The notes below the pieces were generated by a model, which worked only from the letters and a program-made list of their open reading frames with translations, was not told the origin of the DNA and ran no database searches. From NCBI GenBank assembly GCA_002328075.1, contig DCVT01000014.1:1-64000 (forward strand): 64,000 bases of DNA. Direction: 5' to 3'. The position numbers and the translations under genes were made by a program. The DNA is from Anaerolineales bacterium UBA2181. Lineage in GTDB: Bacteria; Chloroflexota; Anaerolineae; Promineifilales; UBA4811. Shown one piece after another: positions 24,801-33,839 of this stretch (within the stretch, counting starts at the first letter, position 1; every line of letters starts with the position of its first letter).

Positions 24801-27800
24801 GGTGCAGACGGACGACATGGCGACAAATAGCTTCCACGACCATATCGGCTCCGACGGCTCCACCCCCGGCGACCGCATCTACCGCACCGGATACGACGCC
24901 GTCGCCACCGGCGAGAACGTCGCCTGCGGCGACCCGACGCCTGAGCAAGTCGTCGCCGGCTGGATGGACAGCCCCGGTCACCGCGCGAATATCCTCAACC
25001 CGGCTTTTCGCGAAATTGGCGTAGGTTATACCTTTGATCCAGTAAGCGTCGTATTGACCGACAACTGCGGCTACCATTTCTGGGGGCAGAATTTCGGCGC
25101 CCGCGGAAATGTGTTCCCTATCGTCATCAACGGCGAGGCGCAGGTCACTATGTCGCCGGTCGTAGCGCTGACGATCTACGGCGCCGGATGGGCCGGTGAC
25201 ATGCTGGTAAGCAACAACGCCGATTTCGCCGGTGCTTCCTGGCAGCCGTTCGCCTCCACGCTTTCCTGGACGTTGGCGCCAGCCGGCGGTGAGGGCCTGC
25301 GCACGGTCCACGTGCGGCTGCGCAACACGATGGGCGAGACGCTGGATGCGTGGGACGATATCATCCTGGGTTGCTGCCCGGCGAGCGGGGCCGACATGGG
25401 GTTGCTCAAAACGGACCTCCCCGACCCTGTGATGGCCGGAGAACCGCTGACCTACACGCTGTCCATCGCCAACGGCGGCCCGGTCGGCACGGAAGGTGTG
25501 ATGCTGTTTGACACGCTGCCCACAGGGCTAGAGTACCAGGGCTATGAGACGACACAGGGCTCTTGCGCTTATGCCGGGGGGACCCTCAGTTGCGACCTGG
25601 GCACGATGGAGAACGGCGCGCTCGTCCCGGTCACGCTCTATACGCGGGTGGCGGCAGCAGCGGCCGGCAGCCTCACCAACATCGCGCGGGTGACGAGTTT
25701 CGAATCCGACCCCAACCCGGCCAACAACAGCGCCACTTCCGTGACATCCGTCAGGGGCGGCCGAGCGGATCTGGCGGTTACCAAGTCCGATTCGGCCGAC
25801 CCGGTGGGGATTGGAGCAACTTTCACCTATGCCATCGTCGTCTCTAACGCCGGTCCCGCTGCGGCGCTAGGGGTCGGGTTGACGGATACGCTGCCCCTGA
25901 GCGTGGACGCCGGTCACATCGTACCCGGCCAGGGCAGTTGTGAGCGCGTCGGGAACCTGCTCAACTGCATCCTCGGGACCATCCCCGCCGGCCGCGCGGT
26001 GACGCTGACCGTGGCGGTGACGACCACATCCGCCGGGATGCTGAGCAACACCGCCGTCGCCTTCCTGACAGGCGATCAGTTGGACCCCGACCCGGCCGAC
26101 AACACGGCCGTCGAACAGACCCGGGTGACTAACCAGTTTACGGTGAATTCGACTGGTGACGCCGCCGACAGCAATCCCGGCGACAACATCTGCCAGACCA
26201 GTGGCAGCGTCTGCACGCTACGGGCGGCAATCCAGGAGGCCAACGCGCAGCCTGGGCTGGACATCGTCGTATTTGACATCCCGGGACCTGGACCGCACGC
26301 GATACAGCCTGCCTCTGCCCTGCCCACGGTCAGCGACCCGGTGGTCATCGACGGCAGCACGGAACCTGACTTTGCCGGCACGCCGGTGATTGAGCTGGAC
26401 GGCCGATACGCGGGCTTGGGCGCGGACGGCCTAACTATCACGGCCGGTGGCAGCACGCTGCGCGGGTTGGCCATCAATCGCTTTGGCAGCGACGGCCTCT
26501 TTCTTGTGACCGGAGGCGGCAACGTCGTGGAGGGCTGTTTTGTCGGCACAGACCCCGGCGGCGCGCTTGATCTGGGCAATGGTGAAAGCGGCATCCGCAT
26601 CTACCAATCGGGGAGCAATACGATCGGCGGCTCGACGGCCGCTGCCCGCAATCTGATTGCCGGCAACGGCATTCGGGGAGTCTGGATCGACGGGACGAAC
26701 AGCACCGGCAATCTGATCCAGGGAAACTACATCGGCACGGATATCACGGGCGGCGCCGCGATTGCCAACCCCACCGGCATATTCATCACCGACGCGACCA
26801 ACAATACCGTGCGCAGTAACCTCATCTCAGGCAACGCTACCGGCGTCTATCTCCAGGGCAGGGCGGGGTATCCCACGTCGGGCAACATCATCGCCGCTAA
26901 CACGATCGGCACCGACGCCGCCGGAAGCGCCGCGCTGGGCAACAGCACCCATGGTGTGTATCTCGATTCCACCTCCTACAACACGATCGGCGGGGCGCTT
27001 CCGGTTGACGGCAACCTGATCTCGGGCAACGGCGGCGCTGGCATCTATGTTGCCGGCGTCACCTCGTTTGGCCATGTCATCCGCCACAACCGGATCGGCA
27101 CAAATGCCGCCGGTTCGGCTGCGCTGGGAAACTCGAGCAGCGGCGTGCGCATCGGCACGGATGACGGGACCTTTTGGCAGGCAGGCGGTTGGCAGCACGT
27201 CATCGCCGATAACCTCATCTCGGGCAACGTCGGCGTGGGCATCCTGCTGACCGCCTCCGAGTGTCAGATCGAGAACAACCGAATCGGCACGGACGCGACA
27301 GGAACGCTCGACCTGGGCAACGTCGGCGCCGGCCTCCGGGTCAGCAGCGCGAGCGACAACACGATCCAGGCCAACCTGATCTCTGGCAATGGCGGTCATG
27401 GGGTCTTTATTGACGTTTTCTCGCTCGCCGCGACCGCCAACCTGATCCGGGGAAACCGCGTCGGCACCAACGCCGCAGGCACGACCGCCCTGGGCAACGA
27501 CGGCATCGGGATATACCTGCGCTACGCCAGCGGCAACCAGATTGGCGGAACGGGCGCCGGCGAGGGCAACCTCGTCTCGGGTAACGGAGTAGGCGGCATT
27601 GGCCTTGGGGCGACTCACGACAATGTCGTTCAGGGCAACCGGGTCGGCACCAACGCCGCCGGCACCGCCGCCCTGGGTAATATCAGTGTCGGCATCGGCG
27701 TCTCTGATTTCTGCCGCGACAACCTCATCGGCGGCGCCGACAGCGGCGCGGGCAACCTGGTCTCGGGCAACATCGGTGACGGCGTCGGCATCGCCGGGCA

Positions 27801-30800
27801 GACCACTCGGGTAGAGGGCAACTGGATCGGCACCGACGCCACGGGCACAGGGCCCCTGGGGAACAGCGGCAACGGCGTCAAGATCTACAGCGGCATGGGC
27901 TCCTACAACACCATCGGCGGTATGGCAAACGGCGCGGGCAACGTCATCGCCTTTAACGGGAGCTCGGGCGTGTTGATCAGCGTCGGCGCCGCCCGCAACG
28001 CCATCCTCTCCAACCGGATCTACGCCAACGCTGGCCTGGGGATCGACCTGGGCGGCGACGGGGTGACCCCTAACGATCCCGACGACAGCGACACGGGCGA
28101 AAATGCTCTGCTGAACTACCCCGTCCTGGCCTTTGCCGCGCCGGGTGACGGCGACTTGGTCGTCGCGGGGACGCTCAACAGCACCAGCAACGCCGGATTC
28201 ACGCTCCAGTTCTTCGCCGGGCCTGAGTGCGATCCATCGGGTTACGGCGAGGGGCAGGACCATCACGGCTCGCTGGAGGCGACGACTGACGGCAGCGGCC
28301 ATGCCGGCTTCCGCGTCACCCTACCAGTCGCTCTTCCGGCCGGGTATTCGGTCTCGGCCACCGCCACCGACGCTAATGGCAACACTTCCGAGTTTGCCGC
28401 CTGCGCCCTGGTCACGCCGCAAACCGATTTGTCCCTCGGCAAAAGCGACTCTCCCGACCCGGTCAACTCGGGCCAACCGCTCATCTACACGCTGGTAGTG
28501 ACCAACGCCGGCCCCTCCCCGGCCACCGGAGTGAGGCTCACGGACACGCTTCCCGCTGGTCTGGCCCTCGCCGGGGCGTCGGCCACGCAGGGCGCTTGCG
28601 GCAGCGCGAGCCCGCTCACGTGCACCTTGGGCAGTCTGGCCCCCGGCGCGACCGCCACGGTCACGCTGGCCGTCACGCCCACCGCCTCCGGCGTGTGGGC
28701 CAACACCGCTACGGTCACCGGAAACGAGATCGATCCCGACCTGGCGAACAACAGCGCTGCGGAATGCACGGTGGTGGACCCGGCCGACCTGGCGCTGGTC
28801 AAGACGGCCGCTCCCGCTGCAGCCGGAGTGGGAATCCCGCTGACGTTCACCCTTGTCGTCGCCAACCACGGCCCGCTGCCCGCCACCGGCGTCGTCGCCA
28901 CCGACACGCTGCCCGCCAGCTTCACCCTCGGCGCAGTCACCCCCAGTCAGGGAAGCTGTGACGGCGCGGGCACGGTCACCTGCGCGCTGGGCAGTCTGGC
29001 CCCCGGTGGGGCGGCCACCATCACCCTCGCCGTCACCCCCACGGTGCCGGGCTTTTTCACCAACACGGCCCGGGTTTCGGCTGCTCAGGGCGACCCGGAT
29101 GTCGGCAACAACACGGCCAGCGTCGTCACGCCGGTGGACCTGGCCGACCTCGCGGTGGTCAAGACCGGCGCCCCAAACCCGGTCGCCGTCGGGCAGCCGA
29201 TCAGCTACACCATCGTCATCACCAACCGTGGCCCGTCAACCGCCACGGGAGTGGTCCTCACCGACACCCTGCCGCCCGGCAGCGTCACGATACCGACCAA
29301 GACAGAAGGGTTCGACAGCGGCCTGGTGCCGCCGCCCGGGTGGACGGAGCGGGTGCAGAACACCGACCACAACTGGTCCGACTTTGCCTACCCCGGCTGG
29401 GGCACCACGGCCATAGTGACGTACGGCTCCAACCAGAATGAGTGGCTGCTCAGCCCCTACCTGGAAGCGGTGAGCGGCGGGATGACCACCACCGTCTGGT
29501 CGATGGGCCACGTCGGCCTGTGCCGGTATCCCTCCGACAACTGCGACCTCAACGTCTGGCTGGTGGCCGGCGACGTCGGCGGCGGGGACGACGTGCTCTT
29601 GGGTCGCCTTGATGATGATTGGCCGCTCAATTGGACCTGGACGCACCGGACACTGACGCTGCCATCCGCCCTGCCGGCCGGTGACCTGCGCATCGGCTAC
29701 CAGTACGTCGGCCACAATGGGGCGGACGCCCTCATCGACCTGATCGTCCTGCCCGGCGAACCGGCCGCCAGCGCCAAGGTCTCGCCGAGCCAGGGGAGTT
29801 GCGTCCTGGGGGATGTGGTCACCTGCTCGCTGGGGACCATGAACGCCGGCGCGACGGCCACCGTCACGCTGGTCCTCCGGCCTCCCGCCACGGGCATACT
29901 GACCAACACAGTCACGGTCACATCGGATCAGCCCGACCCCCTCCCGGCGAACAACACCTTTACCCACCGGGCCGCCGTGGGAGACCAGGCCGATCTGGCG
30001 GTTACCAAGGTGGACACACCCGACCCGACTGGCGTGGGGTATCCTCTCGTCTATACCGTCACGGTAACCAACCATGGGTTGCTGGACGCCACCGGCGTCG
30101 TGCTGACGGACACGCTGCCGGGAAGCGTGATCCTAAGCGCAGCGACCCCCAGTCAGGGCGCGTGCGGCGGCACAGCCGCCGTGGTCTGCACGCTCGGTGC
30201 GCTGGCCAGCGGGAGCCAGGCTAGCGTGACGCTGGTGGTCACCCCCACCGCCATCGGCAGCCTGCTCAACACCGTTACCGTGAGCGGCGACCAGCCCGAC
30301 CGCGTCACGGCTAACAACAGCGCCACGCAATCAACCAGCGTGGTCTCGCGGGCCGATCTGGCCGTGACCCTGAGCGAGTCAGAGGATCCGGTTTGGGGCG
30401 GCGGGATGCTCACCTACACGGTGGTCGTCGCCAACGGCGGGCCCGATACTGCCACCGGTGTCAGGCTGGTGGACACGCTGCCCGGCGAGGCGCTGTACGA
30501 TTCCGCTGCACCCAGCCATGGCGGCTGCATTCACGACCAGGGCGTGCTTACCTGCACGCTGGGAACGCTGAACAGCGGCGCCGTGGCGACGGTCACGCTG
30601 GTGGTGTGGACGCCGGTGCTGACCAGCACGCTGGTCAACACAGCCGTTGTCGCCTCTGGCGATTACGATCCTGTCTCGAGCAACAACGTCGCCGTGCAAA
30701 CCACGCAGGTGCGCAGCAATGCCATCTTTTATGAGGATTTTGGCGGCGGAATCCCGATCACGTGGACGGTGATCAACGGCGGCAGCGGCGCAGACACATG

Positions 30801-33207
30801 GATGACAGATAATCCGTACGGACGGACCGCGCCGCCACCCTTCCGCGAGCCGTGGGCGATGGTGGACTCCTCGTGGGCGGGGCCGGCCGCCACCCAAGAC
30901 GAACAACTCATCACGCCGGATATCGACGCCACCGGCTGCGGCGAGCTGCGGTTAGTGTTTAGCAACCGGTTTGCGCGGTGGTACGACGAGATCGCCGACG
31001 TGGATGTGAGCGTCGACGGCGGCAGCTACTGGACCAACGTACTGCGCATGCAGGGCGCACACGACGGCCCCAACACCAAGGACATTGACATCAGTGCCAT
31101 CGCCGCCGGCAAGAGCATGCGCGTGCGTTTCCACTACCATGAAGCTGATTACGACTACTGGTGGATGGTGGACAATGTGCGCGTGCTGTGCTCCGGCGCG
31201 GGCGGACCCGGGGTTGATCTGGCGGTCGCCAAAACCGATTCACACGATCCGGCTTACGTCGGGTCGCCGCTGACCTATACCGTCGAAATCGCCAACCTGG
31301 GCCCATCCGCCGCCACGCAGGTGACGCTCACCGACACGCTTCCCACCTGGATGGTTTTGATTTCCGCCATACCCAGCCAGGGCACCTGCGACGAGTCGGG
31401 CAGAGTGGTTTCTTGCGCCCTGGGCAGCCTGACCGGCGATGCAGCCACCGTGACCATCGTCGTGATGCCCACCGCAGCCGGCACCATGACCAACACGGTG
31501 ACGGTAGCCGCCAGCGAAAACGACGCGAACCCGGCCAACAACAGCGCGTCAGAAAGCACCTTGGTTCTGCCGGTCGCCGACCTGGCGGTAGCCAAGTCGG
31601 GTTCGCCCAATCCGGCGCACGTGGGGTCCCCTCTGACGTACACCGTCGTGGTCGCCAACCTAGGCCCATCCGCCGCCACGCGGGTAACGCTCGCCGACAC
31701 GCTTCCCACCGGGGTGGTTTTGATTTCCGCCATGCCCAGCCAGGGTAGCTGCGGCGAGTCGGGCGGGTTGGTCACCTGCGGCCTCGGGAGCCTGGCCGGC
31801 GATGCAGCCACCGTGACCATCGTCGTGATGCCCACCGCTGTCGGCACCATGACCAACACGGTGACGGTAGCCGCCAGCGAGCACGACCCGAACCTGGCCA
31901 ACAACAGCGACTTAGAAAGCATCTCGGTTCTGCCGGTGGCCGACCTGGCGGTAGCCAAGTCGGGCGCGCCCGATCCGGCACACGTGGGGTCGCCGCTGAC
32001 CTATACCGTCGTGGTCGCCAACCTGGGCCCATCCGTTGCCACGCAGGTGATGCTGGTGGACACGCTGCCGGCCGATGTGCTTTTTGCCTCCGCCATACCC
32101 AACCAGGGCACCTGCGGCGAGACGGGCGGGGTGGTCACCTGCGCCCTGGGCAGCCTGGCCGGCGATGCAGCCACCGTGACCATCGTTGTGATGCCCACCG
32201 CAACCTGCACCCTCAACAACATGGCGGCGGTAGCTGCCGGGGAGCACGACCCGAATCTGGCCAACAACAGCGCGTCAGAAAGCACCTCGGTTCTGCCGGT
32301 GGCCGACCTGGCGGTAGCCAAGTCGGGCGCGCCCAATCCGGCACACGTGGGGTCGCCGCTGACCTATACCGTCGTGGTCGTCAACCTGGGTCCCTCCGTT
32401 GCCACGCAGGTGACGCTCACCGACACGCTCCCGGCCGGCGCCGTTTTTGGCACAACGTCTTCCAGCCAGGGGACATGTACCCGGCAGGACGGCCTGGTGA
32501 CGTGCAGCCTGGGCGCCTTGCCCCAGGCCGCCTCGGCGACGGTCACGATGAGCGTCACGCCGACGGCCATGGCGACCCTGGTCAACCAGGCCCGCGTCGT
32601 CGCCTACGAGCATGACCCTGACCCGGACAATAATCTGGCCAGCGCCGAAACGGTGGTCGGTGGCCGGCTTGCATTCGAGGCGAGTTTCGCCGGCGGAATC
32701 CCGGATGGCTGGACGGTCGTCAACGGTGGGGTGGGTCTGGGCGCCACGGCGACGTGGACGGTGACCAACGCCTGTAGACGGGCGCTGCCGGCCGGTGGAT
32801 GGGTGATGGTGGATTCGGACTGCGCCGGCATGGGAGAGGACCAAGACGAGCAGTTGATCAGCCCGTTGATCGACGTGACTGACTGCGGCGGCGTGGAGTT
32901 GAGGTTCGCCAACCAGTTTCGCTATTATGGCGCCGAGACCGCCGACGTTGACGTCAGCACAGACGACGGCGTGACGTGGAACAACGTGCTGCGGATGCAG
33001 GGCAGCGACGTGGGGTACCCTGCGCCGGAAACCCGATCCCTGAACATTGCTGCCCTGGCAGCCGGTCAGGCCATCCGGGTGCGCTTTCACTATTACAATG
33101 CCCACTATGCCTGGTGGTGGGCCATCGGTGACGTAGAGGTGACCTGCACGGCATCTCTTGAGGAACCGTACCGGTACATCTATCTGCCGATCGTGCTGCG
33201 CCATTAG
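18814..33207 (+). CDS. Giant exported surface protein (4,797 aa): two beta-helices, C25-like peptidase, CAP domain, DUF11 array
   Basis: A signal/TM segment lies at residues ~10-33. A CSLREA-like segment (~196-243) leads to beta-helix 1 (~309-816, NTIGG/NLISGN repeats). Residues ~1023-1463 form a gingipain (C25)/caspase-like domain with candidate catalytic His1312 (YSHAD) and Cys1346 (NAGCHSG). Ig-like stretches follow, then a CAP/SCP domain (~1964-2098; LTNQARAAHGLPPL...GENVACG) and two DUF11 repeats. A second CSLREA motif (~2442-2477) precedes beta-helix 2 (~2543-3083). The rest is DUF11 units interrupted by three jelly-roll/adhesin-like domains (~3500-3650, 3970-4130, 4616-4780). Four DUF11 units at 31216-32650 repeat with an exact 363-base period. 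The C-terminus is YIYLPIVLRH. Probably a surface adhesin or processing protein; the ligand is unknown. Confidence 0.88.
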   Translation: MHAKQLWPHGLVRLGFALLCGGCMLVALMWLVSTGEPPVPSAAALAATGARSEPVYSGVGTLDELLPVGYAPTFAPAAPASSETLSSSHLADLGAIGGTLSIDSPFATEETRALATTPPTSTAPAFQDSVVAEAVVLSRASSNTSARGEYPGLLPEICPTGVGYGASCLALPQTTVGSENETRAEETHRPGGAALEITVDTTSVVIDGATGTVSALIADPGPDERISLNEALRAVNNEYAAHGTFGHTIKFSASLAHGATIGVPYPTYSELYYVLRAPSTTIDGDIDGDDEPDILIRGLDLYYTLVIVGENNTIKNLALASVGIIGPNASGNTIQGCYVGLGADGVTDATTGDTAGIEIGVGAHHNLVVDNVIAGNTFASADKYGAGIVLFKGAHDNRVEDNWIGVDINHRPLRNEIGVLIAQGAYRNTIGGDRAGTACAAPCNLISGNQTGVWMLDSGTVSNTVLGNYVGVNLAGTAAISNTDWGIVISGGASGNIVGGDRPGTACAGPCNLVSGNGEFGIVIEDAGTSSNVVEGNYVGLNIGGTASIPHRYSGIVIQDGASGNTIGGERDESICDSWCNVISGNGEAGVLVYDNGTTHNRVQGNYIGVNPDGTGAVSNTLVGVALYAGASRNLVGGMGYDTTCKGPCNLISGNGGDGVFIALTNTVENLVQGNYIGLNRTGEDEIPNGEAGVSIFGGAARNTVGGRRLSEVCTGPCNIVSGNRGMGVGIFGAASEHNVVQGNQIGLGTEIDVCLGNQEEGVYIYAASNTIVGGNRPDEGNWIACNGEEGIQVVRGEATEPTNGNLLRYNRIWDNTLLPVDLVPLMGVGVGRDGPNNRRHPPALQPVQYVDGAPRLVGTTDAPASSWVDLYGGGGAHYITSTVVRDGAFSVTLGVADVVIEPVLAMVTDLTGNSSEFSGIGALYLDTPNALPGGRVYAFGVITDIVSGRPITTATGITITIGEGDDEADFRLRGDGQGADFFRDIYFSGWFTAPTKVGDYQVEIAWNDVTAATAALKVIQNPQVIVLTDLDALKNQFVRTSSVTESRTVYLALQRLARYAGDHRGVVIDARQSITLTNPSNPFPYATYTYARDTVHRTNMGIAIDNYIQTLSPYSRTLKYLAIIGDDAVIPSVRRSDPLDARCHLQDALCERKYPADMGGAQGSPTLLDSGARLILTDVPYASFSARDPNDVLRPVADMAVGRLFHATPRGLAQLIQAYETPLNVTAVNQVAVGFHQENDKVFWRQCFNGAIVPNVVPPFTLTDIPEGTTLLPGYLELGHFYRFNGFTSGWTGASVLEAVRNAALVVLYSHADQLKNTTEGNKFLAEDLADEPVQPGTLFINAGCHSGYPAVSQPPAPAVNHYHGTFSTVFLDRQIAYLAPTVYGFGYNYGVEHHDRLFASFLSRVRNAAVCSVGDAFRQAQVLFNDQVQVAWSTYDTYTRYGIALYGLPTQRLAGRCLAPAGGARAEAALEAPAATSGSEAGSAAQTVAIGAATTVHTIDVVVETPHFSVITDADGALRFELRNTGESGGAAHYPILPEVVRAYLLPAGADVTGITLVGQDSHPHPGTATLETVIPVNRTSGPQPGREILTGTYPAQVYWYGTADLDHSVLLLVGVNPLQYDPTTQQVTLYSRVALSVAYEAPSGGTTVTEMVVNGGAPVDVGMGQLLVQVTLSHAAAPQAMLLDWQVSGVNGMPIRNGREEVYLTTGATTVSFTTDTVGWPPGPALLSVTIGDEEAALHAGAMLLSAHGRSVAASTDQSYYNTELTATVSVEVYDETGAGVADLASMLTATLNSAPVALEWNQVGTGRYQAGLPLTGVSEGYHTLLVGLAGSASGEAGFGIDHTPPTATLQAPPAGTAGLAIPIRWSGSDEGSGVDYYEIQYAVNSPPWTDWFTASAELDYLPAHSKALFGPWAPVQTAYTTTYCFRIRAVDQVGNVGTYPGGSGNGCTGTFVNPPVDRAEAVPRVIELTNQARAAHGLPPLKMSSLLNESAQVQTDDMATNSFHDHIGSDGSTPGDRIYRTGYDAVATGENVACGDPTPEQVVAGWMDSPGHRANILNPAFREIGVGYTFDPVSVVLTDNCGYHFWGQNFGARGNVFPIVINGEAQVTMSPVVALTIYGAGWAGDMLVSNNADFAGASWQPFASTLSWTLAPAGGEGLRTVHVRLRNTMGETLDAWDDIILGCCPASGADMGLLKTDLPDPVMAGEPLTYTLSIANGGPVGTEGVMLFDTLPTGLEYQGYETTQGSCAYAGGTLSCDLGTMENGALVPVTLYTRVAAAAAGSLTNIARVTSFESDPNPANNSATSVTSVRGGRADLAVTKSDSADPVGIGATFTYAIVVSNAGPAAALGVGLTDTLPLSVDAGHIVPGQGSCERVGNLLNCILGTIPAGRAVTLTVAVTTTSAGMLSNTAVAFLTGDQLDPDPADNTAVEQTRVTNQFTVNSTGDAADSNPGDNICQTSGSVCTLRAAIQEANAQPGLDIVVFDIPGPGPHAIQPASALPTVSDPVVIDGSTEPDFAGTPVIELDGRYAGLGADGLTITAGGSTLRGLAINRFGSDGLFLVTGGGNVVEGCFVGTDPGGALDLGNGESGIRIYQSGSNTIGGSTAAARNLIAGNGIRGVWIDGTNSTGNLIQGNYIGTDITGGAAIANPTGIFITDATNNTVRSNLISGNATGVYLQGRAGYPTSGNIIAANTIGTDAAGSAALGNSTHGVYLDSTSYNTIGGALPVDGNLISGNGGAGIYVAGVTSFGHVIRHNRIGTNAAGSAALGNSSSGVRIGTDDGTFWQAGGWQHVIADNLISGNVGVGILLTASECQIENNRIGTDATGTLDLGNVGAGLRVSSASDNTIQANLISGNGGHGVFIDVFSLAATANLIRGNRVGTNAAGTTALGNDGIGIYLRYASGNQIGGTGAGEGNLVSGNGVGGIGLGATHDNVVQGNRVGTNAAGTAALGNISVGIGVSDFCRDNLIGGADSGAGNLVSGNIGDGVGIAGQTTRVEGNWIGTDATGTGPLGNSGNGVKIYSGMGSYNTIGGMANGAGNVIAFNGSSGVLISVGAARNAILSNRIYANAGLGIDLGGDGVTPNDPDDSDTGENALLNYPVLAFAAPGDGDLVVAGTLNSTSNAGFTLQFFAGPECDPSGYGEGQDHHGSLEATTDGSGHAGFRVTLPVALPAGYSVSATATDANGNTSEFAACALVTPQTDLSLGKSDSPDPVNSGQPLIYTLVVTNAGPSPATGVRLTDTLPAGLALAGASATQGACGSASPLTCTLGSLAPGATATVTLAVTPTASGVWANTATVTGNEIDPDLANNSAAECTVVDPADLALVKTAAPAAAGVGIPLTFTLVVANHGPLPATGVVATDTLPASFTLGAVTPSQGSCDGAGTVTCALGSLAPGGAATITLAVTPTVPGFFTNTARVSAAQGDPDVGNNTASVVTPVDLADLAVVKTGAPNPVAVGQPISYTIVITNRGPSTATGVVLTDTLPPGSVTIPTKTEGFDSGLVPPPGWTERVQNTDHNWSDFAYPGWGTTAIVTYGSNQNEWLLSPYLEAVSGGMTTTVWSMGHVGLCRYPSDNCDLNVWLVAGDVGGGDDVLLGRLDDDWPLNWTWTHRTLTLPSALPAGDLRIGYQYVGHNGADALIDLIVLPGEPAASAKVSPSQGSCVLGDVVTCSLGTMNAGATATVTLVLRPPATGILTNTVTVTSDQPDPLPANNTFTHRAAVGDQADLAVTKVDTPDPTGVGYPLVYTVTVTNHGLLDATGVVLTDTLPGSVILSAATPSQGACGGTAAVVCTLGALASGSQASVTLVVTPTAIGSLLNTVTVSGDQPDRVTANNSATQSTSVVSRADLAVTLSESEDPVWGGGMLTYTVVVANGGPDTATGVRLVDTLPGEALYDSAAPSHGGCIHDQGVLTCTLGTLNSGAVATVTLVVWTPVLTSTLVNTAVVASGDYDPVSSNNVAVQTTQVRSNAIFYEDFGGGIPITWTVINGGSGADTWMTDNPYGRTAPPPFREPWAMVDSSWAGPAATQDEQLITPDIDATGCGELRLVFSNRFARWYDEIADVDVSVDGGSYWTNVLRMQGAHDGPNTKDIDISAIAAGKSMRVRFHYHEADYDYWWMVDNVRVLCSGAGGPGVDLAVAKTDSHDPAYVGSPLTYTVEIANLGPSAATQVTLTDTLPTWMVLISAIPSQGTCDESGRVVSCALGSLTGDAATVTIVVMPTAAGTMTNTVTVAASENDANPANNSASESTLVLPVADLAVAKSGSPNPAHVGSPLTYTVVVANLGPSAATRVTLADTLPTGVVLISAMPSQGSCGESGGLVTCGLGSLAGDAATVTIVVMPTAVGTMTNTVTVAASEHDPNLANNSDLESISVLPVADLAVAKSGAPDPAHVGSPLTYTVVVANLGPSVATQVMLVDTLPADVLFASAIPNQGTCGETGGVVTCALGSLAGDAATVTIVVMPTATCTLNNMAAVAAGEHDPNLANNSASESTSVLPVADLAVAKSGAPNPAHVGSPLTYTVVVVNLGPSVATQVTLTDTLPAGAVFGTTSSSQGTCTRQDGLVTCSLGALPQAASATVTMSVTPTAMATLVNQARVVAYEHDPDPDNNLASAETVVGGRLAFEASFAGGIPDGWTVVNGGVGLGATATWTVTNACRRALPAGGWVMVDSDCAGMGEDQDEQLISPLIDVTDCGGVELRFANQFRYYGAETADVDVSTDDGVTWNNVLRMQGSDVGYPAPETRSLNIAALAAGQAIRVRFHYYNAHYAWWWAIGDVEVTCTASLEEPYRYIYLPIVLRH
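31216..32667 (+). repeat. Four tandem 363-bp DUF11 repeat units inside the giant gene
   Basis: Aligned start points of the DLAVAK motif at 31216, 31579, 31942 and 32305 are each exactly 363 bases apart (121 residues). Long blocks are nearly identical at DNA level, such as the VGSPLTYTVVVANLGPS and GDAATVTIVVMPTA regions. The older DUF11 units upstream are much more diverged, so this is a recent expansion. Confidence 0.85.
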
Positions 33208-33523
33208 CCGGGGCAGACGGAGCAGCTTGTCAATCGTTGGCAAACCACAGCGGCCTGGAAGGCAACCCAGGCCGCTTTATGCCTACTGCCGTCACAGAGG
33301 GATCCATCCTCGTCGCCCACATTCGACGCCAGGGATCCGGCCCCCGAGTGACTGCCGTTTTCGTTGTGGATGCACGTCCAAAGCCCGACGGCCCTTTCCC
33401 AGAACCAGACTCCTTGTCTGGTCATTCAGATTCGGTGGTGCCCTGACACAACAATATCGCACCCGAATGTGGTCGTGCCGCGCTCGCTTGAGGTACGACC
33501 GCGAGAATCATCTGGGTGCAGGC
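33208..33523. other. Intergenic region after the giant gene
   Basis: About 315 bases. A hairpin GCGGCCTGG 33250-33258 / CCAGGCCGC 33267-33275 followed by TTTAT is a plausible terminator of the giant gene. Nothing else is supported. Confidence 0.5.
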
Positions 33524-33552
33524 TTGACTTTTCTGCATCATGTGGGTAGAAA
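33524..33552 (+). promoter_or_regulatory. Promoter of the toxin-antitoxin pair
   Basis: TTGACT 33524-33529 and TAGAAA 33547-33552, spacing 17. Just downstream, TGTCTAG occurs twice (33554 and 33567 region, the first inside the palindrome TCTAGA), a plausible antitoxin operator. Confidence 0.6.
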
Positions 33553-33587
33553 TGTCTAGATCAAGTGTCTAGTTAGAGGTAGGTCAA

Positions 33588-33839
33588 GTGATAGTTACGA
33601 TTACAGAAGCGCACAATCGCCTTTCTCACTGGCTCAAGCTAATCCCAGAACGACCCATAACGATCACCCATCGCGGCAAGCCCGTGGCGGTTCTGGTTGC
33701 TCCCGACGAATACGAGCGGCTCCGCCAGGTGCACGCGTACCTGGACATCCTGCGGCTTTCGCGTTCACTCAAGGATGCCAAGGTGACAGCGAACGACCTG
33801 TTCGAGGCATCGCGGGCCGAACTGGAGGCTCGCCAGTGA
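33588..33839 (+). CDS. Phd/YefM-type antitoxin
   Basis: 83 residues starting at GTG 33588, after AGAGG. The sequence VTITEAHNRLSHWLKLI...PITITHRGKPVAVLVAPDEYERLR is the classic Phd/YefM DNA-binding domain, and the C-terminal ~30 residues would wrap the toxin. Its stop overlaps the start of the PIN-domain toxin gene, giving translational coupling. Autoregulation through the repeats at the promoter is expected for the family. Confidence 0.9.
   Translation: MIVTITEAHNRLSHWLKLIPERPITITHRGKPVAVLVAPDEYERLRQVHAYLDILRLSRSLKDAKVTANDLFEASRAELEARQ

Noticed and set aside
20100..28000. Regularly spaced short repeats resembling a CRISPR array
   Set aside because: They are degenerate codons for beta-helix repeats (IGG, NLISGN) inside one open frame, with no constant repeat and no unique spacers.
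26827..28302. 491-codon antisense frame under the second beta-helix
   Set aside because: Its composition mirrors the sense codons of the repeat array, with no independent features.
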